This document shows, piece after piece, positions 36,174 to 43,895 of a stretch of 64,000 bases of DNA. The translations under genes and the position numbers were made by a program. Positions within the stretch are counted from its first letter, which is position 1. Every line of letters starts with the position of its first letter. The notes beneath the pieces were generated by a model. The model ran no database searches, was not told where the DNA came from, and saw nothing but the letters and a program-made list of their open reading frames with translations. Source of the DNA: JAVBQL01 sp031549085 (lineage in GTDB: Bacteria > Spirochaetota > GWE2-31-10 > MWDO01); NCBI GenBank assembly GCA_031549085.1, contig JAVBQL010000021.1, positions 1-64,000 of the forward strand, in the 5' to 3' direction.

Positions 36174-38105
36174 TTAGCCGTTGCTATTCTCTATATCACT
36201 GCTTGTATCTATATTTTTGTTGCTGGTTTGAGTTGTCACACTGCTAGAGTTTATGATCTTAAGCATCTCATCAATTTTGCTCTTTTGTGAGTAGTTAGGA
36301 CTTTTTACTAATAGCTCACCTAAATATTTCTTTGCACTACCAAAATCCGCTTTTTTAAAAAATAGCTCTCCAAGTTCATAGTAGCTATCGAAATGTTCAC
36401 TGTCAAGCTCTATAGTTTTATTGAAATATTTTATAGCCTCACTATCATTATTTAATATTTTATAAGATGTAGCTATTTTGTAGTATACACTGATATTTAT
36501 ATCATTTATTGATAACATCTTTTTGTACCATGCGATAGCTTCACTATACTTCTCCTCTTTTTGATAGGAGTTTGCAACTATTGAGAGAAGTTCATAATTA
36601 TTTCCATCTATCACAAGACCATTTTTTGCTATCTCTATACTGTTTGTATAGTCTCTATTTTCATAATATATCTTTGCGAGACTTATGAATGGCAATATGT
36701 TTTTATTATCTATTGATATAAGCTTTTTATAGTCCGCTATAGCTCCATCTTTGTTGCCTGTTTTTGCTTTAGCCATGGCAGAAAAAAAGTAGATGTCTGG
36801 GTTGCTATCATAAAAGTTCATAGCCTTTGTTGTATATTCAATAACTTCACTATTCTTTCCATCAATAAATCTTACCTCAGCCATCTTTGCATATGTGTCA
36901 GCAGCATCTTTTTTTTCATCATCGGTAGATAGACTATTTTTTGAGAGACTCTTTTTAAATTCGGCTATTGCCTTATCGTTTTGACCAAGCCTTGCATAGG
37001 TTTCGCCTATTTTTTTGAAGAAATATCCTTGATTTGAAATTTTTACACCTCTCTCATATAGAGAAAGGGCATCTTTATAGTTTGTCTCATCAAAATATAT
37101 GTTGGCAAGATTTGTCAATGCAAAGAGATAGTTCTGATCTATCGATAGAGCTTTCTTATAAAATTCCTTGCTCTCATCTATATTTCCACTCTTTTGCAAA
37201 ACAACCCCCATATTGTAATAGCCATTTATATAGTCACTATTAATGGTGATAGCTTTTTGGAATTCGTTTTTTGCATTTTCATAATCGCCCCTCTTGTAGT
37301 AGAGCTTTCCAATAGAGTTGTGAACCTCATAGTTATCTGGCTTTATTGACAAAAGGTTTTTGTATTCAGCTATTGCTAAATCGATTGAATTTAGTTTCTC
37401 ATATATTCTTGCAAGTGTAAGATGAGCGATATCTAAAGAGGGATCATTTTTTAATGATTTTTTTGCTTTTCTGATTGCCTCATCAATATTATTTTGATCA
37501 TTTTGGTTTTCATCAAATAGTGTTGCGGAAAGATATCCATTTGCTTCAGGGTTATCACTATCAAGCTTTAGCACCTCAAAAAAGCTGCTCTTTGCCTTTG
37601 CATAGTTCTGCATATTGTACTCATTTATTCCCTGATTCAATAGAGAATCAATTTTTTCTGCTGTTGTCTTCTCATTTGGGGAGAGAGCCCCACTCTCTAT
37701 GTTGCCACCTTTTCTTATGATAAATGGCATCTCCTCACTTTTGCTTGAGAGAAGTTCAACTTCACTTGAAGAACTGCTACTTTTATGTTCACTTTTCTGT
37801 TTCTCTCCCAAAATTTCTCTTTGTAGATTCATAGCCTCTTCAATCTCACCATAATCAATAAAGAGCTCATCAAGAAGAGTTAATGCTCTATCATATTCTC
37901 TCTGTTTGTAATAATTTTTTGCCAAAGCTATTATATTTTTCTGTTTTATCTCATCATTATTTGTATACGAAATATTATCTTTTTGTGGTTTACTCTTATT
38001 TATTGATAGGCCATTTTCAGTTATCATAAAAAAGATTAAAAGACCAATTATGAAAATTAGTACAATTATAGATATTATAATTGGGAAAACATTTTTATTT
38101 TTCAC
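36174..38105 (-). CDS. Membrane-anchored TPR protein
   Basis: One transmembrane segment (about 8-28) is followed by a long chain of at least ten tetratricopeptide repeats with the usual G-Y/A-A-P spacing (for example YYKRGDYENAKNEF and GYYNMGVVLQKSGN). It is 643 residues long and S/E-rich between about 105 and 130. TPRs bind partner proteins; the operon partners are an HtrA-like protease and a CPBP protease, so a scaffold for envelope proteolysis is a reasonable inference. GTG start. Confidence 0.87.
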   Translation of the reverse strand: MKNKNVFPIIISIIVLIFIIGLLIFFMITENGLSINKSKPQKDNISYTNNDEIKQKNIIALAKNYYKQREYDRALTLLDELFIDYGEIEEAMNLQREILGEKQKSEHKSSSSSSEVELLSSKSEEMPFIIRKGGNIESGALSPNEKTTAEKIDSLLNQGINEYNMQNYAKAKSSFFEVLKLDSDNPEANGYLSATLFDENQNDQNNIDEAIRKAKKSLKNDPSLDIAHLTLARIYEKLNSIDLAIAEYKNLLSIKPDNYEVHNSIGKLYYKRGDYENAKNEFQKAITINSDYINGYYNMGVVLQKSGNIDESKEFYKKALSIDQNYLFALTNLANIYFDETNYKDALSLYERGVKISNQGYFFKKIGETYARLGQNDKAIAEFKKSLSKNSLSTDDEKKDAADTYAKMAEVRFIDGKNSEVIEYTTKAMNFYDSNPDIYFFSAMAKAKTGNKDGAIADYKKLISIDNKNILPFISLAKIYYENRDYTNSIEIAKNGLVIDGNNYELLSIVANSYQKEEKYSEAIAWYKKMLSINDINISVYYKIATSYKILNNDSEAIKYFNKTIELDSEHFDSYYELGELFFKKADFGSAKKYLGELLVKSPNYSQKSKIDEMLKIINSSSVTTQTSNKNIDTSSDIENSNG

Positions 38106-38155
38106 TGTTGTTTCACTCCAGATTAAGTTTGAAAGGGATACTATTTATATGAAAG

Positions 38156-38184
38156 ATTATAATAAAATAAAAGGGATTTGTCAA
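38156..38184 (-). promoter_or_regulatory. Perfect consensus promoter of the TPR-HtrA operon
   Basis: On the minus strand TTGACA (38184-38179), 17-base spacer, TATAAT (38161-38156). It lies 50 bases before the TPR gene start. Confidence 0.75.
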
Positions 38185-38273
38185 AAGTAAGAGTGATATG
38201 AATATTAAGAGAACAATATATAACACTTGACTTTGTTATCATAATTTAGTAAAAAAGGATAGAATCATACATG

Positions 38274-38389
38274 ATTCCTTCGGGGATAGGTGAAACTCCA
38301 TACCGGCGGTAAAAGCCCGCGAGTCTTTAAAAAGACAGAACTGATGTGATTTCAGTGCCGACAGTAACAGTCTGGATGATAGAAGGAAT
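38274..38389 (+). promoter_or_regulatory. FMN riboswitch (RFN element)
   Basis: The conserved RFN blocks are present: GGTGAAACTCC, ACCGGCGGTAAAAGCCCGCGA in consecutive parts, CAGTGCCGACAGT and AGTCTGGATG. The P1 stem closes with ATTCCTTC (38274-38281) and GAAGGAAT (38382-38389). It lies 105 bases upstream of ribD. A T7 run at 38401-38407 is preceded by CACATC (38395-38400), which can pair with GATGTG (38343-38348) inside the aptamer. That is a possible terminator switch. Confidence 0.96.
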
Positions 38390-38494
38390 GTAAACACATC
38401 TTTTTTTCATTTAATTAATAATCCCCCATATCTTTTTGGCTATAAATTTAGTTATTATGATAACTAAAGTAGGTCTATATATAAAGGAGTTTCT

Positions 38495-39547
38495 ATGTTT
38501 TTCTTTAACAACAGAGATGACTACTTTATGTCTCTTGCATTAAAAGAGGCAAAGAGAGGATTGGGCTATACCACTCCAAATCCTATGGTTGGGGCAGTTC
38601 TTGTGAGACATGGAAGAGTATTGGGGAAAGCATTTCATAGAGCTTTGGGAGCTCTCCATGCAGAGAGAGAGCTTATTGAGCAGATGTCTCCAAATCTTCT
38701 ACAAGGTTCTACACTCTATGTTACTCTGGAACCATGCAATCATGAGGGGAGAACGCCTCCCTGTGCCCCGCTTATCATAAAGTCTGGCATAAAGAAAGTT
38801 GTAATTGCTACCCTTGATCCTGACAAAAGAGTCAATACAAGTGGGGTTAGGGCTCTGAAAAGTGCTGGTATAGATGTAAAGCTTGGTGTGATGGAGGAGG
38901 AGGCAAAAGAGCTTAACAATATCTATATGTTCTATAAAAAAAATAGTCGACCATATATTGTTTTGAAAGCAGCTCTTACATTAGATGGGAAGATAGCCAC
39001 CTCAAGCTTTGACTCAAAATGGATATCTAATGATATGTCAAGAGAGATTGTTCATAGGTTAAGGTTAAGGCTTAAGGCAATTGCTATAGGAAAAAATACA
39101 ATTAAACAGGATTTTCCAAAATTGAATTGTAGACTAAAAGGTTTTGAGGATAAGCCTATTGATAAACTAATATTTTCTAATAGAGAAGATTTGAGACTTA
39201 CAAAATCATTTGCTGAAAATAGTGGAAAAACGCTATTTGTTTCAAAGGCACTCTCTAAAGATGAAGATAATTTTTTCAAGTTTTGTACAGATAATGAGAT
39301 TGACTCTATTTTAGTAGAGGGGGGAAGTGGGGTATACTCATATTTTCTAAAGAAAAGTATGGTTGATAAGATCTTTCTTTTTTATAAACCAAGTTTTCTT
39401 GGTGTTGATGGAGTATCCATTTTTCAAAAAAAGGGAGTAAAATTTATAAAAGATTTGAATGAATTCAAAATCGATTGTGTAACACAGCTTGATAATAATT
39501 TTATGATCGAGATGTCAAGAGGAGAGTCTCTATGTTTACTGGATTGA
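38495..39547 (+). CDS. ribD: Bifunctional diaminohydroxyphosphoribosylaminopyrimidine deaminase/reductase
   Basis: RibD performs steps two and three of riboflavin synthesis. The N-terminal deaminase has HAERE and the zinc ligands PCNHEGRTPPC. The C-terminal reductase has TLDGKIATSS and LVEGGSGVYS. 350 residues. AAAGGAG precedes the ATG. It overlaps ribE by 16 bases and is controlled by the upstream FMN riboswitch. Confidence 0.96.
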   Translation: MFFFNNRDDYFMSLALKEAKRGLGYTTPNPMVGAVLVRHGRVLGKAFHRALGALHAERELIEQMSPNLLQGSTLYVTLEPCNHEGRTPPCAPLIIKSGIKKVVIATLDPDKRVNTSGVRALKSAGIDVKLGVMEEEAKELNNIYMFYKKNSRPYIVLKAALTLDGKIATSSFDSKWISNDMSREIVHRLRLRLKAIAIGKNTIKQDFPKLNCRLKGFEDKPIDKLIFSNREDLRLTKSFAENSGKTLFVSKALSKDEDNFFKFCTDNEIDSILVEGGSGVYSYFLKKSMVDKIFLFYKPSFLGVDGVSIFQKKGVKFIKDLNEFKIDCVTQLDNNFMIEMSRGESLCLLD

Positions 39548-40125
39548 TTGAGGAACTTGGAGTTTTGGAGTCTATCGAAAGCTCTGGAAAGATGACAATT
39601 AAGGCTAATAAGATATTAGATGACCTAAAAATTGGAGATAGTGTTGCTGTAAATGGAGCTTGTCTAACTGTTACAGCGATAAAGGGTAATCTAATCTCAT
39701 TTCATATATCAGAAACCACAAGAAAGTTATCAAATTTTAAGTATGGCTCTATTCGTGTTGGAGAGGAGCTAAATCTTGAGAGAGCTATGAAAATTAATGA
39801 TAGGTTTGGTGGTCATCTTGTTGCAGGGCATATTGATGGCACTGCTAAAATTATTGATATAAGAAAGAGTGGGCTTGATAATTTTTTTGAGTTTCTCGTT
39901 GATAGGGAGAGCATAAAGCTTATTGTAAACAAGGGCTCTATTACTATTGATGGGATATCTCTAACTATAAGTGAGGTAAAAAACAGCAGCTTTGTTGTAA
40001 CGATTATCCCTGAGACTATAAAAAATACAAACCTTAAACAGAAGCATGTTAATGATTTGGTACATATAGAGATTGATATGATTGCAAGGTATCTAAAGAG
40101 CATTATTGCTAACTTTGGATATTAG
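39532..40125 (+). CDS. ribE: Riboflavin synthase, alpha subunit
   Basis: The enzyme dismutates two lumazines to riboflavin. It starts MFTGLIEELG as in the family and contains two homologous beta-barrel halves (VNGACLTVT and IDGISLTIS). 197 residues. The start lies inside ribD, so the two genes are coupled. The gene is followed by a hairpin-rich repeat and not directly by the next rib gene. Confidence 0.95.
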   Translation: MFTGLIEELGVLESIESSGKMTIKANKILDDLKIGDSVAVNGACLTVTAIKGNLISFHISETTRKLSNFKYGSIRVGEELNLERAMKINDRFGGHLVAGHIDGTAKIIDIRKSGLDNFFEFLVDRESIKLIVNKGSITIDGISLTISEVKNSSFVVTIIPETIKNTNLKQKHVNDLVHIEIDMIARYLKSIIANFGY

Positions 40126-40149
40126 AAGGGGGGCGTTTTTTATACACCT

Positions 40150-40332
40150 CTCCCCCCCCAACCCCCTCTCCTTGTTATGAGAGGGGGAGTTTAAGAGAGC
40201 TTGATTGCTCATTAGAGATCGATTTCTCTTTTTTATGATATGCAAGTCGATTTTTTAAATCGTAAACGATTAGAAAAAATCTTTGTTGCATATCACAGCA
40301 AGAGAAATCTGTTTCCTAAAGTGATTAGGTTT
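40150..40332 (+). repeat. Dispersed hairpin repeat, copy A
   Basis: A C8 run and a 9-bp hairpin (40162-40170 / 40179-40187) precede a core (40221-40309) bounded by inverted ends GATTTCTCTT and AAGAGAAATC. Just inside these, TGATATGCAA and TTGCATATCA pair. The centre is a hairpin of its own (GATTTTTT...AATCGT / ACGATT...AAAAAATC). The same element, inverted, is at 43703-43885. It has no coding capacity, so it resembles a MITE-like or REP-like element. It separates ribE from ribBA. Confidence 0.85.
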
Positions 40333-40390
40333 TATATAAAAAAAATTTGAAAATAGTTTATCTACTTTATTTTATAGAGGAGTTATATTT

Positions 40391-41575
40391 ATGCAAGATA
40401 TGAAAAAGGTAATTGAGAGATTTAGTAATGGTGAGATAGTTATTGTTTTTGATGATCTCTATCGTGAGAATGAGGCAGATTTAATTGTTGCAATTGATAA
40501 GTTAAGCCCAGAGAAGATCACTTTCTTGATAACTTATGGAAGGGGTATTCTTTGTGCCTCATTGAATGAGGAGATAGTAAGAAAAAAGGGGTTTCCTCTT
40601 GCACCAAGCAACAAGGCAGACAAGCATGCAACAGCATTTACTCTTGCAGTGGATTCTGTTAAAACAAAGACAGGGGTCTCTGCTATTGAGAGATATGTAA
40701 CGGCAAAAGAGCTTGTAAATCCAAATACTACACTAAAAGATTTTGTTACACCAGGCCACCTCTATCCATTAAGGGCTAGAGCAGGCCACCTTCTTGAGAG
40801 GAGAGGTCATACAGAGGCTGCAGTGTCTTTATGTAAGTGGGCGAAGCTTACAGAGGCCGCTCTGATTTGTGAGATGGTTAAAGATGATGGAAATATGCTC
40901 TCAATTGAGGAGACAAAAGAGTTTGCTAACAAATTTGGTATTCCATTCTGTACAGTAGAGGAGCTTGTAGAGTATCAAAAGCTTAACTATACAAATGTAT
41001 CAAAACTAGCAGAATCAAAATTGGCTACAAAATATGGAAAGTTTGATATAAAAATATATCAAGAGCTATATACAAATAAAGAGCATGTTTTTCTCTCTAT
41101 GGGTGATTATACAAAAGGTGTGGTGCGTATCCACTCTGAATGTGCAACAGGGGATATTTTTCACTCTGTTATGTGTGATTGTGGTTATCAACTTGAGAAA
41201 TCTTTGGAGACAATTGCTAAAAATGGTTCTGGAGCCGTTGTATATTTAAGACAAGAGGGGAGAGGAATTGGTTTGTCAGAGAAGATAAAGGCCTATAAAC
41301 TTCAGCAGGATGAGAAACTTGATACTGTTGAGGCTAATATAAAGCTTGGCCATTTCGAAGATGAGAGGGATTTTCATCAGGCAGCATGGATTCTTAAAGA
41401 GAATGGGTTTAAAACTGTAAGGCTATTAACAAACAACCCACTTAAGCTTAAAGCATTAGAGAAACATGGTTTTACTGTAGTTAGAGAGACCCTACCTCCA
41501 AATATAACAGATGAGAATAGAGAGTATCTAAAAACTAAAAAAAATAAGATGGGACATATTATCGATAATATATAG
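40391..41575 (+). CDS. ribBA: 3,4-dihydroxy-2-butanone-4-phosphate synthase / GTP cyclohydrolase II
   Basis: The bifunctional enzyme supplies both precursors of riboflavin. The N-terminal RibB half has DDLYRENEADL and the C-terminal RibA half has the zinc site ECATGDIFHSVMCDCG and RQEGRGIGL. 394 residues. It lies 265 bases after ribE with the repeat between them. It has its own weak promoter candidate (TTGAAA 40347-40352, TTTATA 40371-40376). ribH is not seen nearby. Confidence 0.95.
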   Translation: MQDMKKVIERFSNGEIVIVFDDLYRENEADLIVAIDKLSPEKITFLITYGRGILCASLNEEIVRKKGFPLAPSNKADKHATAFTLAVDSVKTKTGVSAIERYVTAKELVNPNTTLKDFVTPGHLYPLRARAGHLLERRGHTEAAVSLCKWAKLTEAALICEMVKDDGNMLSIEETKEFANKFGIPFCTVEELVEYQKLNYTNVSKLAESKLATKYGKFDIKIYQELYTNKEHVFLSMGDYTKGVVRIHSECATGDIFHSVMCDCGYQLEKSLETIAKNGSGAVVYLRQEGRGIGLSEKIKAYKLQQDEKLDTVEANIKLGHFEDERDFHQAAWILKENGFKTVRLLTNNPLKLKALEKHGFTVVRETLPPNITDENREYLKTKKNKMGHIIDNI

Positions 41576-41681
41576 TTTTTTATTTTTAAATAACCACATC
41601 CTTTTTGATATATATTTTTTATAAAAGGGATTTTTTATTTCTAATTTGGCTGGGATATTTTGAAAATAATTTTTAATAAAA

Positions 41682-41716
41682 AAGCGGAGCTATCTATTTA
41701 ATAGATAGCTCCGCTT
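41682..41716. terminator. Very strong bidirectional terminator
   Basis: A perfect 16-bp stem (41682-41697 / 41701-41716) with a TTA loop, between the convergent ribBA and beta-helix lipoprotein genes. The flanks are AT-rich. Confidence 0.88.
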
Positions 41717-41737
41717 ATATAATAGATTAATTAAATT

Positions 41738-43112
41738 TTATGGTGTGTCCCATGTAAAGCTTGCTGGAGGATTTGTCCAGTAGTTTGGATCTGTGCCTTT
41801 TATATCTCTAATAATCGCAGGACCATCTTCTCCTTTATAGATTTTGCTCTTATTTCCATAGCCTCTATAAAGTGCATAGAGATCATTAGCTACAGTGGCT
41901 GTTCCATCTTTTGCATATATATTGCAGTTTGATATGGTTGCCATAGCTGTAATTGATCCACCGCTCTCAATACCATAAGCATCTCCTGAACTACTATCTT
42001 CAACAGCTCCTGTTATTGTGCCGCCGCTTATGGTAAGTATGCCCCGATTATTTCTAACACCGATAGCAGAACCCACCACACTAGCACTACCATTTGTTCC
42101 TGCTATTGTACCACTATTTATAGTAGTAGTTCCACTATTATAAATACCACAAGAATAACTACCAACAGTAGTGTTATCTGTTGCTCCAACTATAACTCCA
42201 CCTTTGATGATAAGGTCTCCATTACCATCAAAACCATAAGCAGAACTATCAACAGTTGCACTATCAGCTGCTCCTATTATTGTTCCTCCATTGATGGTAC
42301 AACCCCCATAACCATTAAAACCAGAAGCATTACTAACAGTTGTGCTATCTTTTGCACCAACTATTGTCCCACTATTTATGATAGTAGTTCCATTGCCCAT
42401 AAGAGCATGGGCCGACCAAGCAGTAGCAGTGCCGCTTGCTCCTACTATCATACTATTATTGATAGTTATTGTAGAGTTACTTATAATAGTCATAGTAGAC
42501 ATATTATAGAGAGGATAAATATAAATAGCATAAGCATCGCTTGTCACCACTCCGCTCTCTACACCCACTATATCACAATTATTAATTGTTAATTTTGTTC
42601 CCGTACCATAGATTCCATAGGCTCTCTCATTGTTATATTTAGCTCCCCTTATATCAAGGTTTTCAAGCACTAGCTCTCCAGCTCTCACTGTTATACGACC
42701 AGTATTACTTGCTGTTGCATTATCTCCATTTATGGTACTCTTGTCATTGATATCATCTCTTGTCCAAGTAGAGTTGTAGCCGCCCTTTATGGTAGTGCTA
42801 TATAGAGAGGTGATATTGATCAACTCACTATATGTTTCCTTTGCTACATAGATGACATTATTTTTAGCTTTTGCCATGCTGACGGCTTTCGATATTGTCT
42901 TCACTGGCGAAATTTGAGTTCCCATATTACTATCATCACCAGCAGTTGATACATAGATTATTGCCTCTTCTGCAACATACTCCTCGCCATCTCCACCCTT
43001 GTCATTAACTCCGCCAGCCCCATCACAGCCAACAAAAATAGCCATAATAAAAAAAAAACATTGCCAAAGCAATAAAAAAGAGTCCTCTCTTTTTCGTGCG
43101 ACTGAAATTCAT
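41738..43112 (-). pseudogene. Beta-helix lipoprotein gene, out of frame at a T10 tract (probably phase-variable, OFF)
   Basis: A perfect AGGAGG (43124-43119) and an ATG at 43112 open a lipoprotein signal (MNFSRTKKRG...). At a run of ten T (43058-43049 on the minus strand) the frame is lost and a stop follows after 29 codons. With nine T, the frame continues FFFIMAIFVGC, a complete lipobox, into the main 430-residue frame. As read, the long frame lacks a proper start (only TTG at 43072). The mature protein has repeated strands such as T-I-N-S-G-T-I-x-G-A and L-T-I-S-G-G-T-I-T-G-A, typical of a right-handed parallel beta-helix surface protein. The frame loss may be biological phase variation or a homopolymer sequencing error. 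Confidence 0.8.
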
Positions 43113-43299
43113 AAAATTCCTCCTAAAAAAATAGAAATAATATTTAAACTATAAAAAATATAGTTTTGTCTAAATTTGATAACAAACAAACATTTAATTA
43201 TTAAAACCAAACATTTGATTATCTTTCTACGATAATATTCTACATAGTTCTTGTTTTTTGTTGAGAGACTTATGTTAAAGATTTGATAGGTAAAAACAC

Positions 43300-43497
43300 A
43301 TAAGCCTGCAAAACAAGGGTCGCACACCACTACTCTTAACCCTACTTAATTCGCTTAAAGAGCAGATAGTCCTTGCAGTGCAGGCTTATCTATGGCTTGT
43401 TGAAAACCGCATAGATTTTCTATACAGCTTTGCCATTAGCCAAATTTAGTAGGGTTTGAAAAGCAAGGTGTCTATTCTTATATTGAGGTGCGACCCT
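43300..43497. repeat. Nested inverted-repeat element
   Basis: The outer pair AGGGTCGCAC (43316-43325) / GTGCGACCCT (43488-43497) encloses AACCCTACT (43338-43346) / AGTAGGGTT (43448-43456). Inside that is ATGGC (43392-43396) / GCCAT (43432-43436) around ATAGA-ttt-TCTAT (43411-43423). A crossing pair ATAAGCCTGCA (43300-43310) / TGCAGGCTTAT (43379-43389) would compete with these. It is less AT-rich than its flanks and has no open frame of note. It could be a MITE remnant or a structured RNA. Confidence 0.7.
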
Positions 43498-43702
43498 CTC
43501 TACAAAAACCACCATATAAATATGTCTAAATAATAGTTAAATTAAATAACTTTAATAAAACTCCTCGATTTTTTTATATATTATTTAAGATTATATGATT
43601 ATAATAGAGAAAAATCAAGAAATAAAATTAGAAAATTGGATACACAAAACTATAAACTTCTTATAAAACTTCAAATTAAACTTTGTTTAATAGTTAGGTT
43701 TA
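43498..43702. other. AT-rich intergenic stretch
   Basis: No gene, promoter with both boxes or hairpin terminator is evident between the nested element and repeat copy B. Confidence 0.4.
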
Positions 43703-43885
43703 AGCTTTATAACTTTAGCAAATAGATTTCTCTTGTTGTGATATGCATCAAAGATTTTTTTCTTAATTGCGAAGCAATTTCAAAAAAAATTGGCTTGCAT
43801 ATTGCAAAAAAAAGAGAAATCGAGCGCTAAAGAGCTATTCTTTCTTTTAAAGCCCCTTTTTGAAAAGGGGGGGTGGGGGGTTTAG
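43703..43885 (-). repeat. Dispersed hairpin repeat, copy B (inverted)
   Basis: The core 43725-43821 has the same inverted ends GATTTCTCTT / AAGAGAAATC as copy A. It also has the same internal motifs (TGATATGCA, AAAGATTTTTTTCT, TTGCATAT). On the minus strand it begins with a C-rich run and hairpin (CCCCTTTT 43853-43860 / AAAAGGGG 43863-43870), then a GCTC..TAG..CTC block as in copy A. Homology continues past the core (CTAAAGT). It is in opposite orientation to copy A. Confidence 0.85.
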
Positions 43886-43895
43886 AAAAAAAGCT

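Noticed and set aside
40221..40309. Complete insertion sequence
   Set aside because: The element is only ~90-180 bases with no transposase, so it can at most be a non-autonomous element.
43109..43330. 73-codon minus-strand open frame upstream of the beta-helix gene
   Set aside because: No ribosome binding site; it covers AT-rich DNA and part of the nested inverted repeat.
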